A DNA stretch of 48,377 bases, from contig CALMEE010000005.1 of NCBI GenBank assembly GCA_937862885.1, forward strand, positions 1-48,377, given 5' to 3'. This DNA is from an uncultured Planctomycetaceae bacterium. GTDB taxonomy: Bacteria > Planctomycetota > Planctomycetia > Pirellulales > Pirellulaceae. How positions within the stretch are numbered: position 1 is the first letter of the stretch; every line of letters starts with the position of its first letter. A model generated the notes under the pieces. It did no database searches and was not told the DNA's origin. It saw nothing but the letters and a program-made list of their open reading frames with translations. Both the position numbers and the translations under genes were made by a program. Positions 8,395 through 17,816 of this stretch are shown in pieces.

Positions 8395-10469
8395 TGGTCA
8401 ACGTCCGAGCTTTCCTGAGCAAATTCAAACAAACGGGCATCGATGTCTACGAAACTAGTTTCGATATTCTTCAACACGAGAGTAACTTCCTCTTGCAAGC
8501 CCTGCACAAACAGACGATTCTTGGCCCAAGCAAACCCGTTTTCAACATGCCAATCTCGGTAAACAACCGCACCACCATACCGATCAGCATTTAACTCGCT
8601 GGCCGTTTTGGTCAAACGAATCGATGTATGTCCGTCCTGATCAAAAAGTGACAACCATACGTAGTACCAGTCATCGCCTTGGTCGAGAGTTTTTAAGCGA
8701 CAGGAAATGAAACCGTCCGAGCGATCCGAGCCGTCCAACAGCAGATCGCCAAATACACTGAACGGCTCATCTGGCTGGTTCAGCGATACTAATGTGACGA
8801 TTTGCCCCAAAATGGGCGAGAGTTTCAATGCCGTAACGTTTATTTCTTCTCGATTATTTTCAACAACCTTCCAGTAGCGTAGGCCATCGAATCCAAAGAT
8901 TGTCTCCTTGCCATCCAGCAGCCAATGACACCGAAATCTTCCATCGCGCGCGATCCACAAGGTTTGTGTCCCGACTAATTTTCCATCCCGGTACAACTCA
9001 TCCGTTAGTCTTACTTGTTGGCTTTGATCGTCAAGATTCTGATCAGGTTTTCCATCTAATCCTAGGTCGGTCTTCAGTCGACCAACAAAATGGCTGGCGT
9101 GTCGAGCACTGGTTGCGCTATCGCGGATCGAGTTTGGCTCCGCCGACAACAGTGCGATCATCTCTTGCTGCTTCTGTAATTGCCGATCACGCTCTTCCTT
9201 GGACTGAGGTGGATCTTCTTCCTCGTCGGATGGCTCGTCATTAGGTTGACCCTCTGGTTCCCCGCTTGGTCTTTCCTTCGGCGTATCACCCGGTTGGCGA
9301 TCAGGTTGCGGCGAGCGTTGCGGTGCGGGCCGAGGTTTGGGGTACGGCAGACCGAGCAGGCGAACGGTTGCCGAAATGACTCGGCCATCGGGCTTCTTAA
9401 ACGTGATTCGAGCTGGCCAATTATGCGGCAACGTGCTTATCAAATTCATGAACTGATTGGCATTGCGTATCGAGACGCCCTCGAACTCAAGCAATTCATC
9501 TCCCAAGGCTAACCCAGCTTTTGCAATTGGCGAATCCAAATCGATGACCGAACAAATGACACGATTACCGCGCATGGAAAAATTGGCTTCCAACGTACCA
9601 TGTTCGATCAACTTCGTCGCTAAAAGCTCGCCAAGGAAGTTTTTGATTTGGTTGACGGAAATTGCATATCCTAAACCGACGTTGACGCGGCCGCGGTCTC
9701 TAAAACTTCCCCGGCCATTGATCCCAATAACGTCGCCATCCATGTTGAATAGCGGGCCGCCTGAATTGCCTGGATTTATCGAACTGTCAATTTGAATGCA
9801 ATTGCCGTACACCAGTTGGTTTGCGGAGCCGCCTTGAAAGCGTTCGATTCCACTGACAATGCCCAGAGTAACCGTTGGTACTTGATCTTCGGCGAGAAGA
9901 AAAGGATTCCCCATAGCGAACGCCCAGTCGCCAACTCGGACCAAATCTGAATTTCCCAAAACGGACCAAGGGAAAATATCTTTTCCGGTCAACTGAATGA
10001 TGGCGATATCGCCTCCCGGATCAGTTCCCACGAGTTCCCAACGGTAGAGTCGACCGTCCGCCAAGCCCCCCCAACCGCTGGTTCCAGCACCTTCGATTAC
10101 GTGATGGTTCGTCAGCGCGATACCCGACGGATCAATGATTACGCCGGATCCGCCACCCTGACGATCATCGCCATAAATGGCCACCACGCTTCCAATGACC
10201 TTCTCAATTACATGAATTCGAGCCGCTTCGACTTTACGGACCAACGCGATGTCATCGCTCTCATGGTCCTCCGCACGGGCCGCTGGAGGACGATCACGGT
10301 TAGTCTTGACAAGCGTTGGTCGAATTACATTAGTGGCCAGGAGAACCTGTGCGGAAGTTGCGATTGTCTTTTCTGCATACTCAGGCTGGGCGGATGCCGA
10401 GCATACAAGACAGAATAAGGTGAAGGTGGCGACAACCACAAATTGGAGTTTGGACAGCAACTGAATCAT
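8391..10469 (-). CDS. HtrA/Deg-like serine protease with PDZ and extra C-terminal domain
   Basis: This is the active member of the three-gene set. From the ATG at 10469 the protein is 692 aa: a signal peptide ending SASAQ, a trypsin-like domain with His123 (LTNHHV), Asp154 (GGDIAIIQL) and Ser236 (NPGNSGGPL), a PDZ domain (about 300-373), a Pro/Glu-rich linker (about 375-430) and a C-terminal domain of about 250 residues that I do not recognise. HtrA proteins degrade or trim misfolded envelope proteins; typical ones are 400-500 aa, so the C-terminal domain is an addition. The reading frame extends upstream to 10595 but the signal peptide fixes the start at 10469. It is coupled to both pseudoproteases by 4-bp overlaps. 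Confidence 0.93.
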   Translation of the reverse strand: MIQLLSKLQFVVVATFTLFCLVCSASAQPEYAEKTIATSAQVLLATNVIRPTLVKTNRDRPPAARAEDHESDDIALVRKVEAARIHVIEKVIGSVVAIYGDDRQGGGSGVIIDPSGIALTNHHVIEGAGTSGWGGLADGRLYRWELVGTDPGGDIAIIQLTGKDIFPWSVLGNSDLVRVGDWAFAMGNPFLLAEDQVPTVTLGIVSGIERFQGGSANQLVYGNCIQIDSSINPGNSGGPLFNMDGDVIGINGRGSFRDRGRVNVGLGYAISVNQIKNFLGELLATKLIEHGTLEANFSMRGNRVICSVIDLDSPIAKAGLALGDELLEFEGVSIRNANQFMNLISTLPHNWPARITFKKPDGRVISATVRLLGLPYPKPRPAPQRSPQPDRQPGDTPKERPSGEPEGQPNDEPSDEEEDPPQSKEERDRQLQKQQEMIALLSAEPNSIRDSATSARHASHFVGRLKTDLGLDGKPDQNLDDQSQQVRLTDELYRDGKLVGTQTLWIARDGRFRCHWLLDGKETIFGFDGLRYWKVVENNREEINVTALKLSPILGQIVTLVSLNQPDEPFSVFGDLLLDGSDRSDGFISCRLKTLDQGDDWYYVWLSLFDQDGHTSIRLTKTASELNADRYGGAVVYRDWHVENGFAWAKNRLFVQGLQEEVTLVLKNIETSFVDIDARLFEFAQESSDVDQ

Positions 10470-10634
10470 AGGGAACCCTTTGGCAATCACTTTTGCTGTG
10501 TCATTGTTCTGAACCAAACGAAATGCGATCCAAGTTTGTATTTCCGAATTCCGTCTACAACGAAAACTAGCCATCGCCTCAGAAAAGCCGACCACGCATT
10601 TCAGGCCAAGACCTTTAACATTACGCGTTGGACG

Positions 10635-11861
10635 TCACTTTAAAAGCCGAGCGTCGACCCAATTGACATGATCCCCTAAGTCGAGGTGCTCGCCAGGTCG
10701 CACGACCAGGGCCAATTTCCGTGCATTACTCAATTCGATGTCCACTTGATGCGGGGCTTCGTTTCCACGGACACGTCGCGTCCAAACTTCGATTCCATCG
10801 ACGACAACCGCCACTTCACAATCGCCACGATGTCTGGATAAACGATCCAGCCCAACTGAGGCCAGGAAGTTCGTATAACCTCCTCCAGTTATTTCGTATT
10901 CTAGCCGGCAAAAACTATGAGTTCCTAGCCCGCGATCATATTCATCAAAGTCTCCCTTTTCTGGATCATAAAGTGACAAAGGTTGGGAATAGACGTTGCG
11001 ATCAGCTTGCCAGTTAAACAAGGTCGTGCCGAGCGCTTGTTCTTCAACTGCAACCGGCTGTAGATCCGAAAGATACAAAACTCGATCACTTTGAATATAG
11101 ATGCGGTTGATCTTCTGCCAATCCAATTCAACAGGTCTCGAGCCGACCAAATCGAGTTTGAGCTTATTTGACTCCAATCCTCTGAAAGCACCAACGAAAG
11201 TTGAACCATCCGTGGCAACGGCGCGCACGCGTGTACCAGCGGGTAGTTCCTGCTTCAAATTCGCCATGATTAGGCCGATGACGTTATTTGAGACCGTGAT
11301 TGAGCGAATGCGACCACGGAATTCAATTTCGATTTTCGAATCGGAAAAACTTTTCAGCAATCCAGGAACGACTTGGTCGCCGCTACTTGTGGCTACAATC
11401 ACGCGGTCCTGCGTACCATCGGGCTCGTTCAGCGCTTGGCTTAAAGTTGCATTGTCCATGAACTTATTAAAAATAATGGCCTGAATCGACTCCGCACCGA
11501 CAACCAGTGTGCCTGCCGCAGTCACAACTTGAAAACGATCATTTTCCAAGGTAACGTCGTTGGAACGAACGACACCGCCTCCCACGAGCCGGACGATAAA
11601 TGCCGTTCGATCGTTTTGCTGCTGAGCGGATTGCATTTTCGCCAGAGAGGCAATATCGTTTAAGCGCAGATCTGCATTCAATCCGCTGCCGGAAATAATC
11701 CCCGTGGCATCGATACCGTCGAGGGAACCCTCAATCGTCTGACCATCCAATCGCACAACCCTCACGGCATCCTGTGCAGACGCACTACAATTGATCAACA
11801 ACAATGCAGTGGAAAGAATCAAGGAAACAACATTCCGCTCCCTCGGAAGCACTCGAACCAT
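10635..11861 (-). CDS. Exported protein with four beta-module repeats and NPCBM-like domain
   Basis: After a signal peptide (VVSLILSTALLLINCSASAQ) the protein shows four tandem, diverged modules of about 45 residues (roughly 32-75, 87-132, 153-200, 212-258). Each has an opening strand with a Gly turn (VRLDGQTIEG, VRLVGGGVV, VATSSGDQVV, VATDGSTFVG) and a closing strand ending in an aliphatic run. The C-terminal part (about 300-408), from GLGTHSFCRLEYEI to HVNWVDARL, resembles the NPCBM/NEW2 carbohydrate-binding fold. A glycan- or surface-binding role is inferred. I chose the ATG at 11861 because it abuts the signal peptide; an ATG at 11951 also exists, and the longest frame (to 12029) would run into the terminator of the upstream operon. 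It lies 165 bp upstream of the protease set. Confidence 0.75.
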   Translation of the reverse strand: MVRVLPRERNVVSLILSTALLLINCSASAQDAVRVVRLDGQTIEGSLDGIDATGIISGSGLNADLRLNDIASLAKMQSAQQQNDRTAFIVRLVGGGVVRSNDVTLENDRFQVVTAAGTLVVGAESIQAIIFNKFMDNATLSQALNEPDGTQDRVIVATSSGDQVVPGLLKSFSDSKIEIEFRGRIRSITVSNNVIGLIMANLKQELPAGTRVRAVATDGSTFVGAFRGLESNKLKLDLVGSRPVELDWQKINRIYIQSDRVLYLSDLQPVAVEEQALGTTLFNWQADRNVYSQPLSLYDPEKGDFDEYDRGLGTHSFCRLEYEITGGGYTNFLASVGLDRLSRHRGDCEVAVVVDGIEVWTRRVRGNEAPHQVDIELSNARKLALVVRPGEHLDLGDHVNWVDARLLK

Positions 11862-12006
11862 TGACGCAAAACTGGAACGAATCGCACTAAATTTTTCCCA
11901 CACGCTAAGCACCTTGGTGATTGAGATCACGAAACAAGAACCGCCTCTCATATTATTATCAACTCTCGACGGGAAATGAACAACATGCAACTTGACAAGG
12001 AGCAAT

Positions 12007-12043
12007 AAAAAACGGCGCCTTTCAAACACATGAAAAGGCGCCG
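12007..12043 (-). terminator. Intrinsic terminator of the coiled-coil/TPR operon
   Basis: Read on the minus strand, a 10-bp perfect GC-rich stem (cggcgccttt at 12013-12022 pairing with 12034-12043) with an 11-nt loop is followed by a run of six T residues. It lies 57 bp past the stop of the TPR gene and is the clearest Rho-independent terminator in the window. It separates the upstream operon from the NPCBM/protease genes. Confidence 0.88.
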
Positions 12044-12099
12044 CGATTAATTGACTTCACGCATTCGTTTGGACGACAAAACCCAAACGATCGCACCAC

Positions 12100-13191
12100 T
12101 TAATTATTCGTCCCATCTCCCTCGTTAACCTTCTCATTATATTTTTCAACGACATTGCGATAACGCGATGGGAGTCTCTCCTTGATTGCATTGTTGGCCG
12201 CGTCGCGGTTTCGATCACGCAGCCGACTCCATGGACTGGCCGGGCCGTTATCGAATGAACGTCGTACGACCCCGTCAGGTTGGCGGCTATCGCCACCTTT
12301 GCTGGATTGACCTTGGCCCGGACTCTCCGATTGAGCACTTTGTGGTTCGCTTTCGTTGGGATCTCCGTCTTTACAGGAACTGCAACTACTGCATTCCTTT
12401 TTCTCTTCTTCCTTGATTAGCGCCTGCAACATTTTTACGATTTCATCTTGTTGTTCTTGCGTAACCTCACCGGTATTTTCCAGTTCCAATCGTCGGCGTG
12501 AAAAGTCCATCCGTTGAAAAACGTCTGTTAGGCTTCCCGACTCAATCGAAGAAATTACTTCTAGTTGGCGCCAAGCGGCGACACGTAGCCGCTCAGGAGC
12601 GTTGGGGCACTCGTCCAAAAACTTTTGGAAAGCGGCCACGGAATCTTCGTACTTGAGCAAATTCGCTTGTGCGACACCCAGGAAATAAAACGCATTTCCG
12701 GCATGCAGCGTAAATCCAGCAAGTTCACCAGTGACGCGCTGCAAATAATCTAAGGCGTCTTCGTGCCGATCCGTACTCATTAACAGACGTGCTAAGAAGA
12801 AGCTGGCATCTGCAGCCAAGAATTTGTCCTCACTTTTGGCGAGTTCCGCGAGGCTCGCTTCAGCTTGTCCAGCTCCTTTATCGGAGTCCATAACAGCCTT
12901 TTCGTATTCGGGATACATGACAAGCAAGCCTGTCGAAATCGCTTGTTCGTCCCCACCGATGTCGCGAATTTCCTTGATCGTCTGATTAATTTCAGCCTTC
13001 ACAGAGTCAGCAACCCCGGCCTGACCGTCAACATGTTTCAGAAAGGCGTTGATCTTGTCGACACCATCCGCTCTTGCCGCCACGAGGGGGAGCGCGAACA
13101 CACACAACATCACGATCCCCGACGCCAAGGCACCTTGCCTCAGAAGGGGCCAGTTGTTAGTTGAACAAAATAGGATTGGCGCTGACTTCAT
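12100..13191 (-). CDS. Exported TPR protein with CxxCxxC motif
   Basis: From the ATG at 13191 (AAGGAAG ribosome-binding site; 25 bp after the preceding stop) the protein is 363 aa. A signal peptide ends near VAARA. The middle consists of helical repeats that look like TPRs, for example FFLARLLMSTDRHEDALDYL and FYFLGVAQANLLKYEDSVAAFQKFL. Near residue 265 a charged helix ends in CSSCSSC (Cys267, Cys270, Cys273), a possible metal or disulfide site. The tail is polar with many Ser, Gln and Gly, then a basic helix. TPRs mediate protein-protein contacts; a structural role with the coiled-coil product of the preceding gene is inferred from co-transcription. Specific function is unknown. Confidence 0.82.
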   Translation of the reverse strand: MKSAPILFCSTNNWPLLRQGALASGIVMLCVFALPLVAARADGVDKINAFLKHVDGQAGVADSVKAEINQTIKEIRDIGGDEQAISTGLLVMYPEYEKAVMDSDKGAGQAEASLAELAKSEDKFLAADASFFLARLLMSTDRHEDALDYLQRVTGELAGFTLHAGNAFYFLGVAQANLLKYEDSVAAFQKFLDECPNAPERLRVAAWRQLEVISSIESGSLTDVFQRMDFSRRRLELENTGEVTQEQQDEIVKMLQALIKEEEKKECSSCSSCKDGDPNESEPQSAQSESPGQGQSSKGGDSRQPDGVVRRSFDNGPASPWSRLRDRNRDAANNAIKERLPSRYRNVVEKYNEKVNEGDGTNN

Positions 13192-13216
13192 AAACTTCCT
13201 TTCGGGAATAGACGGC

Positions 13217-15295
13217 CTAATTATCCTCAAGTACTCGTAACGTCATTTCAGTAATTTGCCGCTGACGCTCGGCGATTGACTGGACTTCCTGCCTCATCAT
13301 TGGCTCAAGTCTATCGTTACCACGAATTAAGTCAATTTGTTTCGTGCGTCGATTGACTCTCAATTGTGCGGCTCGTAACATTTTAAGCTCTGCGGATTTA
13401 CGAAGCAACGGTTGATTTCCGCCACCACCACCTCCCCCCCCCTGGTTTTCACGTTGTTGACGGGCCTGTTTTAACGCATCTAGCAATTCTTCCAGGGTAA
13501 CTTCAATTTGTTGCTGGATCATTTGCGTCAACGCACCGGTCTCGTCGGCCTCCAACAATTTTGCCACGCGATTCAAGTCTTCTCGGACATCTTGGACCAT
13601 TTCAGGGAACACGATGCTTGTGCCATCTTCCAACAATAGATCATAGGCTTGTTGGCCCAACTCAGATATCTCGCGCTCTTCACTCGCCAACCGGAATAGA
13701 GCCAAGGTATCTCGTCGTCGCAGCCGTCCCAAGAATGTCTGCTTGTCGTGAAGTTCTGACGTAAGCTCCGAAGCTAATTGCTGACGCGTCAGCATTTCAC
13801 GAAAACGGGCTTCAAGACGCCTCAATTTTTCTTCGCGAGTCTCCTCCCTCAATTGTGCCAAACGATCTTCAATTTCCTGCAGGGCTTTTTCCAGTTCCTC
13901 TTCAGCCTTTCGCTGCTGCCTTTCGGCACGTTGCGGCTCATCATCGTCTAAATCGCCTGCAGCGTTGTCCATCGACTTCTGCGCGTTCTCGACGTTTTGC
14001 TGACCAGGCTGCTTCTGGCCGGATTCCTGTTGCTCACTGTCTGCGGCGCTCGGAGCTTTCTTCATTTCGTTCGCAACGTCAGCGGTCTTGTCTTTCGTTC
14101 GCCGTTGTGCTTTGGCCATTTCCTTTAACGCATCGGGAGGTAGCGACTCAATTCGCTTCTTTTCTCGCTCAATTTCATCTAATGCCTTTTGCAACTCGGA
14201 AAGCGCTCGTTCCTCAGCGCGTTGCGCTTCATCGCTCTTGCCTCGACCAAGTTTTTCTTCCGCGTCGCGTTGATGTTTTGACGCCTGCTGCAGTGGCTTT
14301 TGTCCAGGTGCCGGTTGCTGCTGACTTCCTGACGGCTGGCCTGATTGTGGCTGGCCTGACTGTGGTTGGCCTGATTGTGGCTGGCCAGATTGAGGTTGAC
14401 CTGAGTCGCTTGGCTTATCCCCTTGGTTAGGTGCAGGATCGCCAGCCGGATTTCCACTATTTTCGCCACTGTCGTCAGGTCGCGCTTCTCCTTCGGCATC
14501 TCCAGCCGCGTCAGCACCGAAACTCTCCGCTATCCGCTTTTCCAAGTCTTCAGTTTGCTGACGCACTTTGAATTGCATATCGGCAACTTTGTCCAGCGCC
14601 TGCAATCCGCTGTCTTGATGCCTTTCGGTTTCCTGGATGACTTGCTTTTGCTTTTCGATCAACTCCTTGATCTCTTGGGCCTGCTTGGCCAGTGTGTCTA
14701 ATGCATCGTCCTTGTTGGCAACTTTTTGTGTCTCAATTCGTTGTCGTTGTTCTTCCTTTCTCAGTTCCTCGATTTGCCGCTTCCATCGTTCGAGGTCTTC
14801 GATCTGTTTTTCTTTTGAACTCGTTTCTTCTTTCTGATTGAGCAGAAGACGAATCAATGATTCGAGGCTTTCAATGACCTCGTCCATGGTTCGCTCCGCC
14901 TCCGACAACCGTCCGGCGTCGAGCAGTTGGGTGACTTGCCCCATTTTTCGCTTGATCAGATTCTCTTTAGCATGTTGCAATGCCAGGCCCAACCGTTCTG
15001 CCTTTTCGGGATCGGTGACTTGCAATTTCTGCGCGATCGATTCAAACATTGACTCCAAAGTAGCCATTTTTCGTTCGACAAGGCGTTGGCGTTCGCCCAA
15101 TTCACTGCGCCGTTGGCTGTCGGTTTGATCAACGTCTTGGTCATCGGAATCTTGCAATACAGCCGACCCCGCAGCGTGCACAACCGTGCGGAACGGACTG
15201 CAAGCTGGTCCAGCCGATAAGATTAAGATGAGAAAGAGTACGGTTAACCCCGCAATCGGACGCAATCTGCAAATCAACTCATTGAATTTGTTCAT
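13217..15295 (-). CDS. Large coiled-coil, low-complexity envelope protein
   Basis: A hydrophobic N-terminus (AGLTVLFLILILSAGPACS) may be a signal anchor or lipoprotein signal. The rest is dominated by long coiled coils rich in Glu, Gln, Lys and Arg (from about residue 45 to 260 and from about 310 on), interrupted by a Pro/Gln/Ser/Gly segment with PQSGQ repeats and, near the C-terminus, a run of eight glycines (QGGGGGGGGNQ). The ATG at 15295 directly precedes the hydrophobic stretch and is preferred to an in-frame start at 15313. The TPR gene follows 25 bp later. I do not recognise a named family; similar long coiled-coil proteins occur in planctomycete envelope gene clusters. It looks structural rather than enzymatic. 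Confidence 0.78.
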   Translation of the reverse strand: MNKFNELICRLRPIAGLTVLFLILILSAGPACSPFRTVVHAAGSAVLQDSDDQDVDQTDSQRRSELGERQRLVERKMATLESMFESIAQKLQVTDPEKAERLGLALQHAKENLIKRKMGQVTQLLDAGRLSEAERTMDEVIESLESLIRLLLNQKEETSSKEKQIEDLERWKRQIEELRKEEQRQRIETQKVANKDDALDTLAKQAQEIKELIEKQKQVIQETERHQDSGLQALDKVADMQFKVRQQTEDLEKRIAESFGADAAGDAEGEARPDDSGENSGNPAGDPAPNQGDKPSDSGQPQSGQPQSGQPQSGQPQSGQPSGSQQQPAPGQKPLQQASKHQRDAEEKLGRGKSDEAQRAEERALSELQKALDEIEREKKRIESLPPDALKEMAKAQRRTKDKTADVANEMKKAPSAADSEQQESGQKQPGQQNVENAQKSMDNAAGDLDDDEPQRAERQQRKAEEELEKALQEIEDRLAQLREETREEKLRRLEARFREMLTRQQLASELTSELHDKQTFLGRLRRRDTLALFRLASEEREISELGQQAYDLLLEDGTSIVFPEMVQDVREDLNRVAKLLEADETGALTQMIQQQIEVTLEELLDALKQARQQRENQGGGGGGGGNQPLLRKSAELKMLRAAQLRVNRRTKQIDLIRGNDRLEPMMRQEVQSIAERQRQITEMTLRVLEDN
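13434..13442. repeat. Nine-base C/G homopolymer inside the coiled-coil gene
   Basis: An uninterrupted run of nine C residues on the plus strand encodes part of the glycine run of the coiled-coil protein. Such a run is prone to slippage, so the length may vary between isolates or reflect assembly error. As given, the frame is intact. Confidence 0.7.
14341..14400. repeat. Four 15-bp tandem repeats encoding PQSGQ units
   Basis: Four adjacent 15-bp units (ctgattgtggctggc and close variants) encode the repeated QPQSG segment of the coiled-coil protein. Units one and three are identical; two and four differ at a few positions. The unit length is a multiple of three, so changes in copy number would keep the frame and alter only the linker length. 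Confidence 0.85.
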
Positions 15296-15570
15296 CTCAA
15301 AAATCCGTAGCACGAAGAAACAAAAGCGTTTGGCATCGAAATAAAAACGCCAATCGATGTCGCCTGCGAACCGGTGGTGGGATCGTTCGGGGACCCGAAG
15401 CCAGCCATATTCTACTCCTTTAGCCTGAAATTATCTAACCAAGATTCTCAAAAAATGTGGCGATAATTTACCAACTCGTGACATAAATCGATTACGGCAT
15501 CCAGCTTCAAACATTGGCTGATCTTTATTTAAAGCGGAAAAGTAACCCGAGCCATTCGATGACAGTGAAT

Positions 15571-17811
15571 TTACCAGCGGAAATTGAAAACTGTTCGTAG
15601 ATAGCGTAACAATTGACGACCGAGGGGCGCGCTCCCCACATAGATTTTGCCTTCACCCGAAAATCCCGCAATCAGCTGAACTTGATTGTCGTCTAATGGG
15701 ACAGTTGCTTGGTAATTGGTGACATAAACCAGAGGACGACCGTACGCATCAAATTGCGAGCCCTGATTAACGGGTTGCTGGTTGGGACCAGGATTCCTGG
15801 ACGTGGCATCACTAATGGCAATTTCACGGATGGATCCGCTGAGTCTTCGGTGAGGGTACTCTCTTAGCATCAAGCTAACCGTGCAGCCAGGTCGCACCAA
15901 ATCCAAATCCGTTTGATCAATATCTAACACTGCTTCGAAGATACCTGTCGTATCGATCCGGCAAAACTCAGTGTCCCGCTCCAAGTAGGCAAATAAATTT
16001 TCACGCTCCAGCGGAGAGCCGTGCCAACGATCAAGTTGTTGGCTGTCGTTGTTTGGCATACGAACGAGTGACGGCGGAATTACAATGCCATCCGTTGGTG
16101 CACGCAACAACAACGATTCAAAAATTCGTCGTTCGCCCAAAAGACGATTCGACGCCGCCTGCAACGAAGAGAGCGTGGCCGAGAGATGTTGCACTTGCTG
16201 CGGCGCGATCGTTTCCAACCGACTTAACAATTCAACCTCCGTTTCGAGTTGCCGCGCATGCCCCTCCACCTGGATCAACTTCGCTTCCGTATCCAAATCC
16301 TGCAACCGAGCGATCGGATCACCGGCTTTTACAGCCTGGCCGACTTCCACGTAACATTCGACCAGCACTCCCGGCTGCTTCACGTACACCGCCTTAGCGT
16401 TCTGTGGACGCATCGTAAGAGGGGCATAAACATATTGGGGAACCGGAATCCACATGACCAAGAATAACAGCAGCGCCACCACGAAAAAGGTAAGCAACAT
16501 GCGCCCTCGATGGATATGAGATCGAATTCCCGGCATGGAAAAGAATTTGGTTAGTTTAAAAATTGGCACGACGATTAACCCAAACAAAGAAGCAGCTATC
16601 ATATATTGACCGATGACTTGCAAACCGTATGGCTCAAATACTTTTGAAATGAACCACAAAATAGAAAACAGGATTACCCAGCGATAAACAAACGATGCGA
16701 TGCTGTAACTTGCAAAAGCAACCTGATTTCTTGACGGCAACATCCGGGCAGGCAACGGCGGAAGCCCCAAGCACCATACCCGCAACTTGTTCAACAAGGC
16801 CGCCCGCGACTTCTGCGTTAAGTTTGGAATCTCCAGAAAATCGCTCAAGATATAATAGCCGTCGAATCGCATTAACGGGTTCGCGTTAAAAACCACCGTG
16901 GTCAATGAACTCAGGAAAATAATATTAAGACAGATTGTGCTGATGATTCCCGGGTTCGCATACCACCAAATGAACGTGCAGAGAGAAGCGATCAGAACCT
17001 CGACGTACATGCCCGCAGCGCCAATCGCCATGCGATGCCATTTGTTTCGTAGAATCCAGGAATCGCTGGTATTGCAATACATCACCGGCATCAATACCAG
17101 AAGCATAAAGCCGATCTCGTGACACTCTCCGCCAAAGTGTTTACAGGCCAATCCATGCCCAATCTCGTGCAACGACTTCGTAATCATGAATACGCACCCC
17201 ATCAACAGCAGGTTATCAATACCAAAAAACTGCTGCATCTGGGGCAACCGATGATACACCTCGTTCGCATTCACCAGCACCAACAGGCCGGCGAGGGCCA
17301 CGATAACAAAGCAGAGTAATACGCAAATAGGATGAAAAAACCAGGAAACCTTCGGATAAAGCCAGCTCAAGAATTTTTCGGGATCAATACCTGGAAATCG
17401 AATCGAAAGAAGGTTGGTGACCTGAGAAATCAACCGCGCCCGCCGCACCTTATGGCGACGATCCAGCAACCGCGTAGCTTGCCCCAACCGCTGGCTCACC
17501 AGCAACCCGCGTTGGAACAATGAGCCAATCAAAGCGCGCACATGCGCCAACTCGACGCTGGCACCACCGAACAATCGGCTCAAGGATGCTTGAATTTGGT
17601 TCAGGGTCGTGCGACCATTCAACATGTTAAAGACGACGAATTCTGGCTCGCGAATACGAAAGTATTTGAGGCTGACGGGATCCTTGATGATCCAGCATTT
17701 CTCCCCCTGAAATTCACTCGCGGAAATTTGCAGGTCCAAACGACGTCGATAGGCGATCGTGCGATCCGCATTTTCATCGTCGCCACTTGCGACGGGTAAT
17801 TCGTTTGCCAT
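15571..17811 (-). CDS. PqqD-like / M50 peptidase-like / lipoyl-domain membrane fusion protein
   Basis: From the ATG at 17811 the protein is 746 aa. Residues about 25-110 resemble a PqqD-type peptide-binding winged helix (KYFRIREPEFVVFNML, LFQRGLLVS). A multi-helix membrane domain follows with HEIGH (215-219) and a second-ligand block NANPLMRFDGYYILSD (Asp near 317), the layout of M50/site-2 proteases. After more membrane helices, a biotinyl/lipoyl-like domain (about 470-510: KAVYVKQPGVLVECYVEVGQ continuing into AVKAGDPIARL) and a HlyD-like hairpin complete it. M50 enzymes cleave in the membrane; PqqD domains bind substrate peptides in RiPP pathways. The gene starts 5 bp after its GAF/HlyD partner, so both are probably one complex. 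Substrate is unknown; no obvious precursor peptide was found nearby. Confidence 0.85.
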   Translation of the reverse strand: MANELPVASGDDENADRTIAYRRRLDLQISASEFQGEKCWIIKDPVSLKYFRIREPEFVVFNMLNGRTTLNQIQASLSRLFGGASVELAHVRALIGSLFQRGLLVSQRLGQATRLLDRRHKVRRARLISQVTNLLSIRFPGIDPEKFLSWLYPKVSWFFHPICVLLCFVIVALAGLLVLVNANEVYHRLPQMQQFFGIDNLLLMGCVFMITKSLHEIGHGLACKHFGGECHEIGFMLLVLMPVMYCNTSDSWILRNKWHRMAIGAAGMYVEVLIASLCTFIWWYANPGIISTICLNIIFLSSLTTVVFNANPLMRFDGYYILSDFLEIPNLTQKSRAALLNKLRVWCLGLPPLPARMLPSRNQVAFASYSIASFVYRWVILFSILWFISKVFEPYGLQVIGQYMIAASLFGLIVVPIFKLTKFFSMPGIRSHIHRGRMLLTFFVVALLLFLVMWIPVPQYVYAPLTMRPQNAKAVYVKQPGVLVECYVEVGQAVKAGDPIARLQDLDTEAKLIQVEGHARQLETEVELLSRLETIAPQQVQHLSATLSSLQAASNRLLGERRIFESLLLRAPTDGIVIPPSLVRMPNNDSQQLDRWHGSPLERENLFAYLERDTEFCRIDTTGIFEAVLDIDQTDLDLVRPGCTVSLMLREYPHRRLSGSIREIAISDATSRNPGPNQQPVNQGSQFDAYGRPLVYVTNYQATVPLDDNQVQLIAGFSGEGKIYVGSAPLGRQLLRYLRTVFNFRW

Positions 17812-17816
17812 AAATG

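Noticed and set aside
14088..14430. Long plus-strand frames opposite the coiled-coil gene
   Set aside because: They are antisense shadows produced by the biased codons of the coiled-coil and PQSGQ repeat region.
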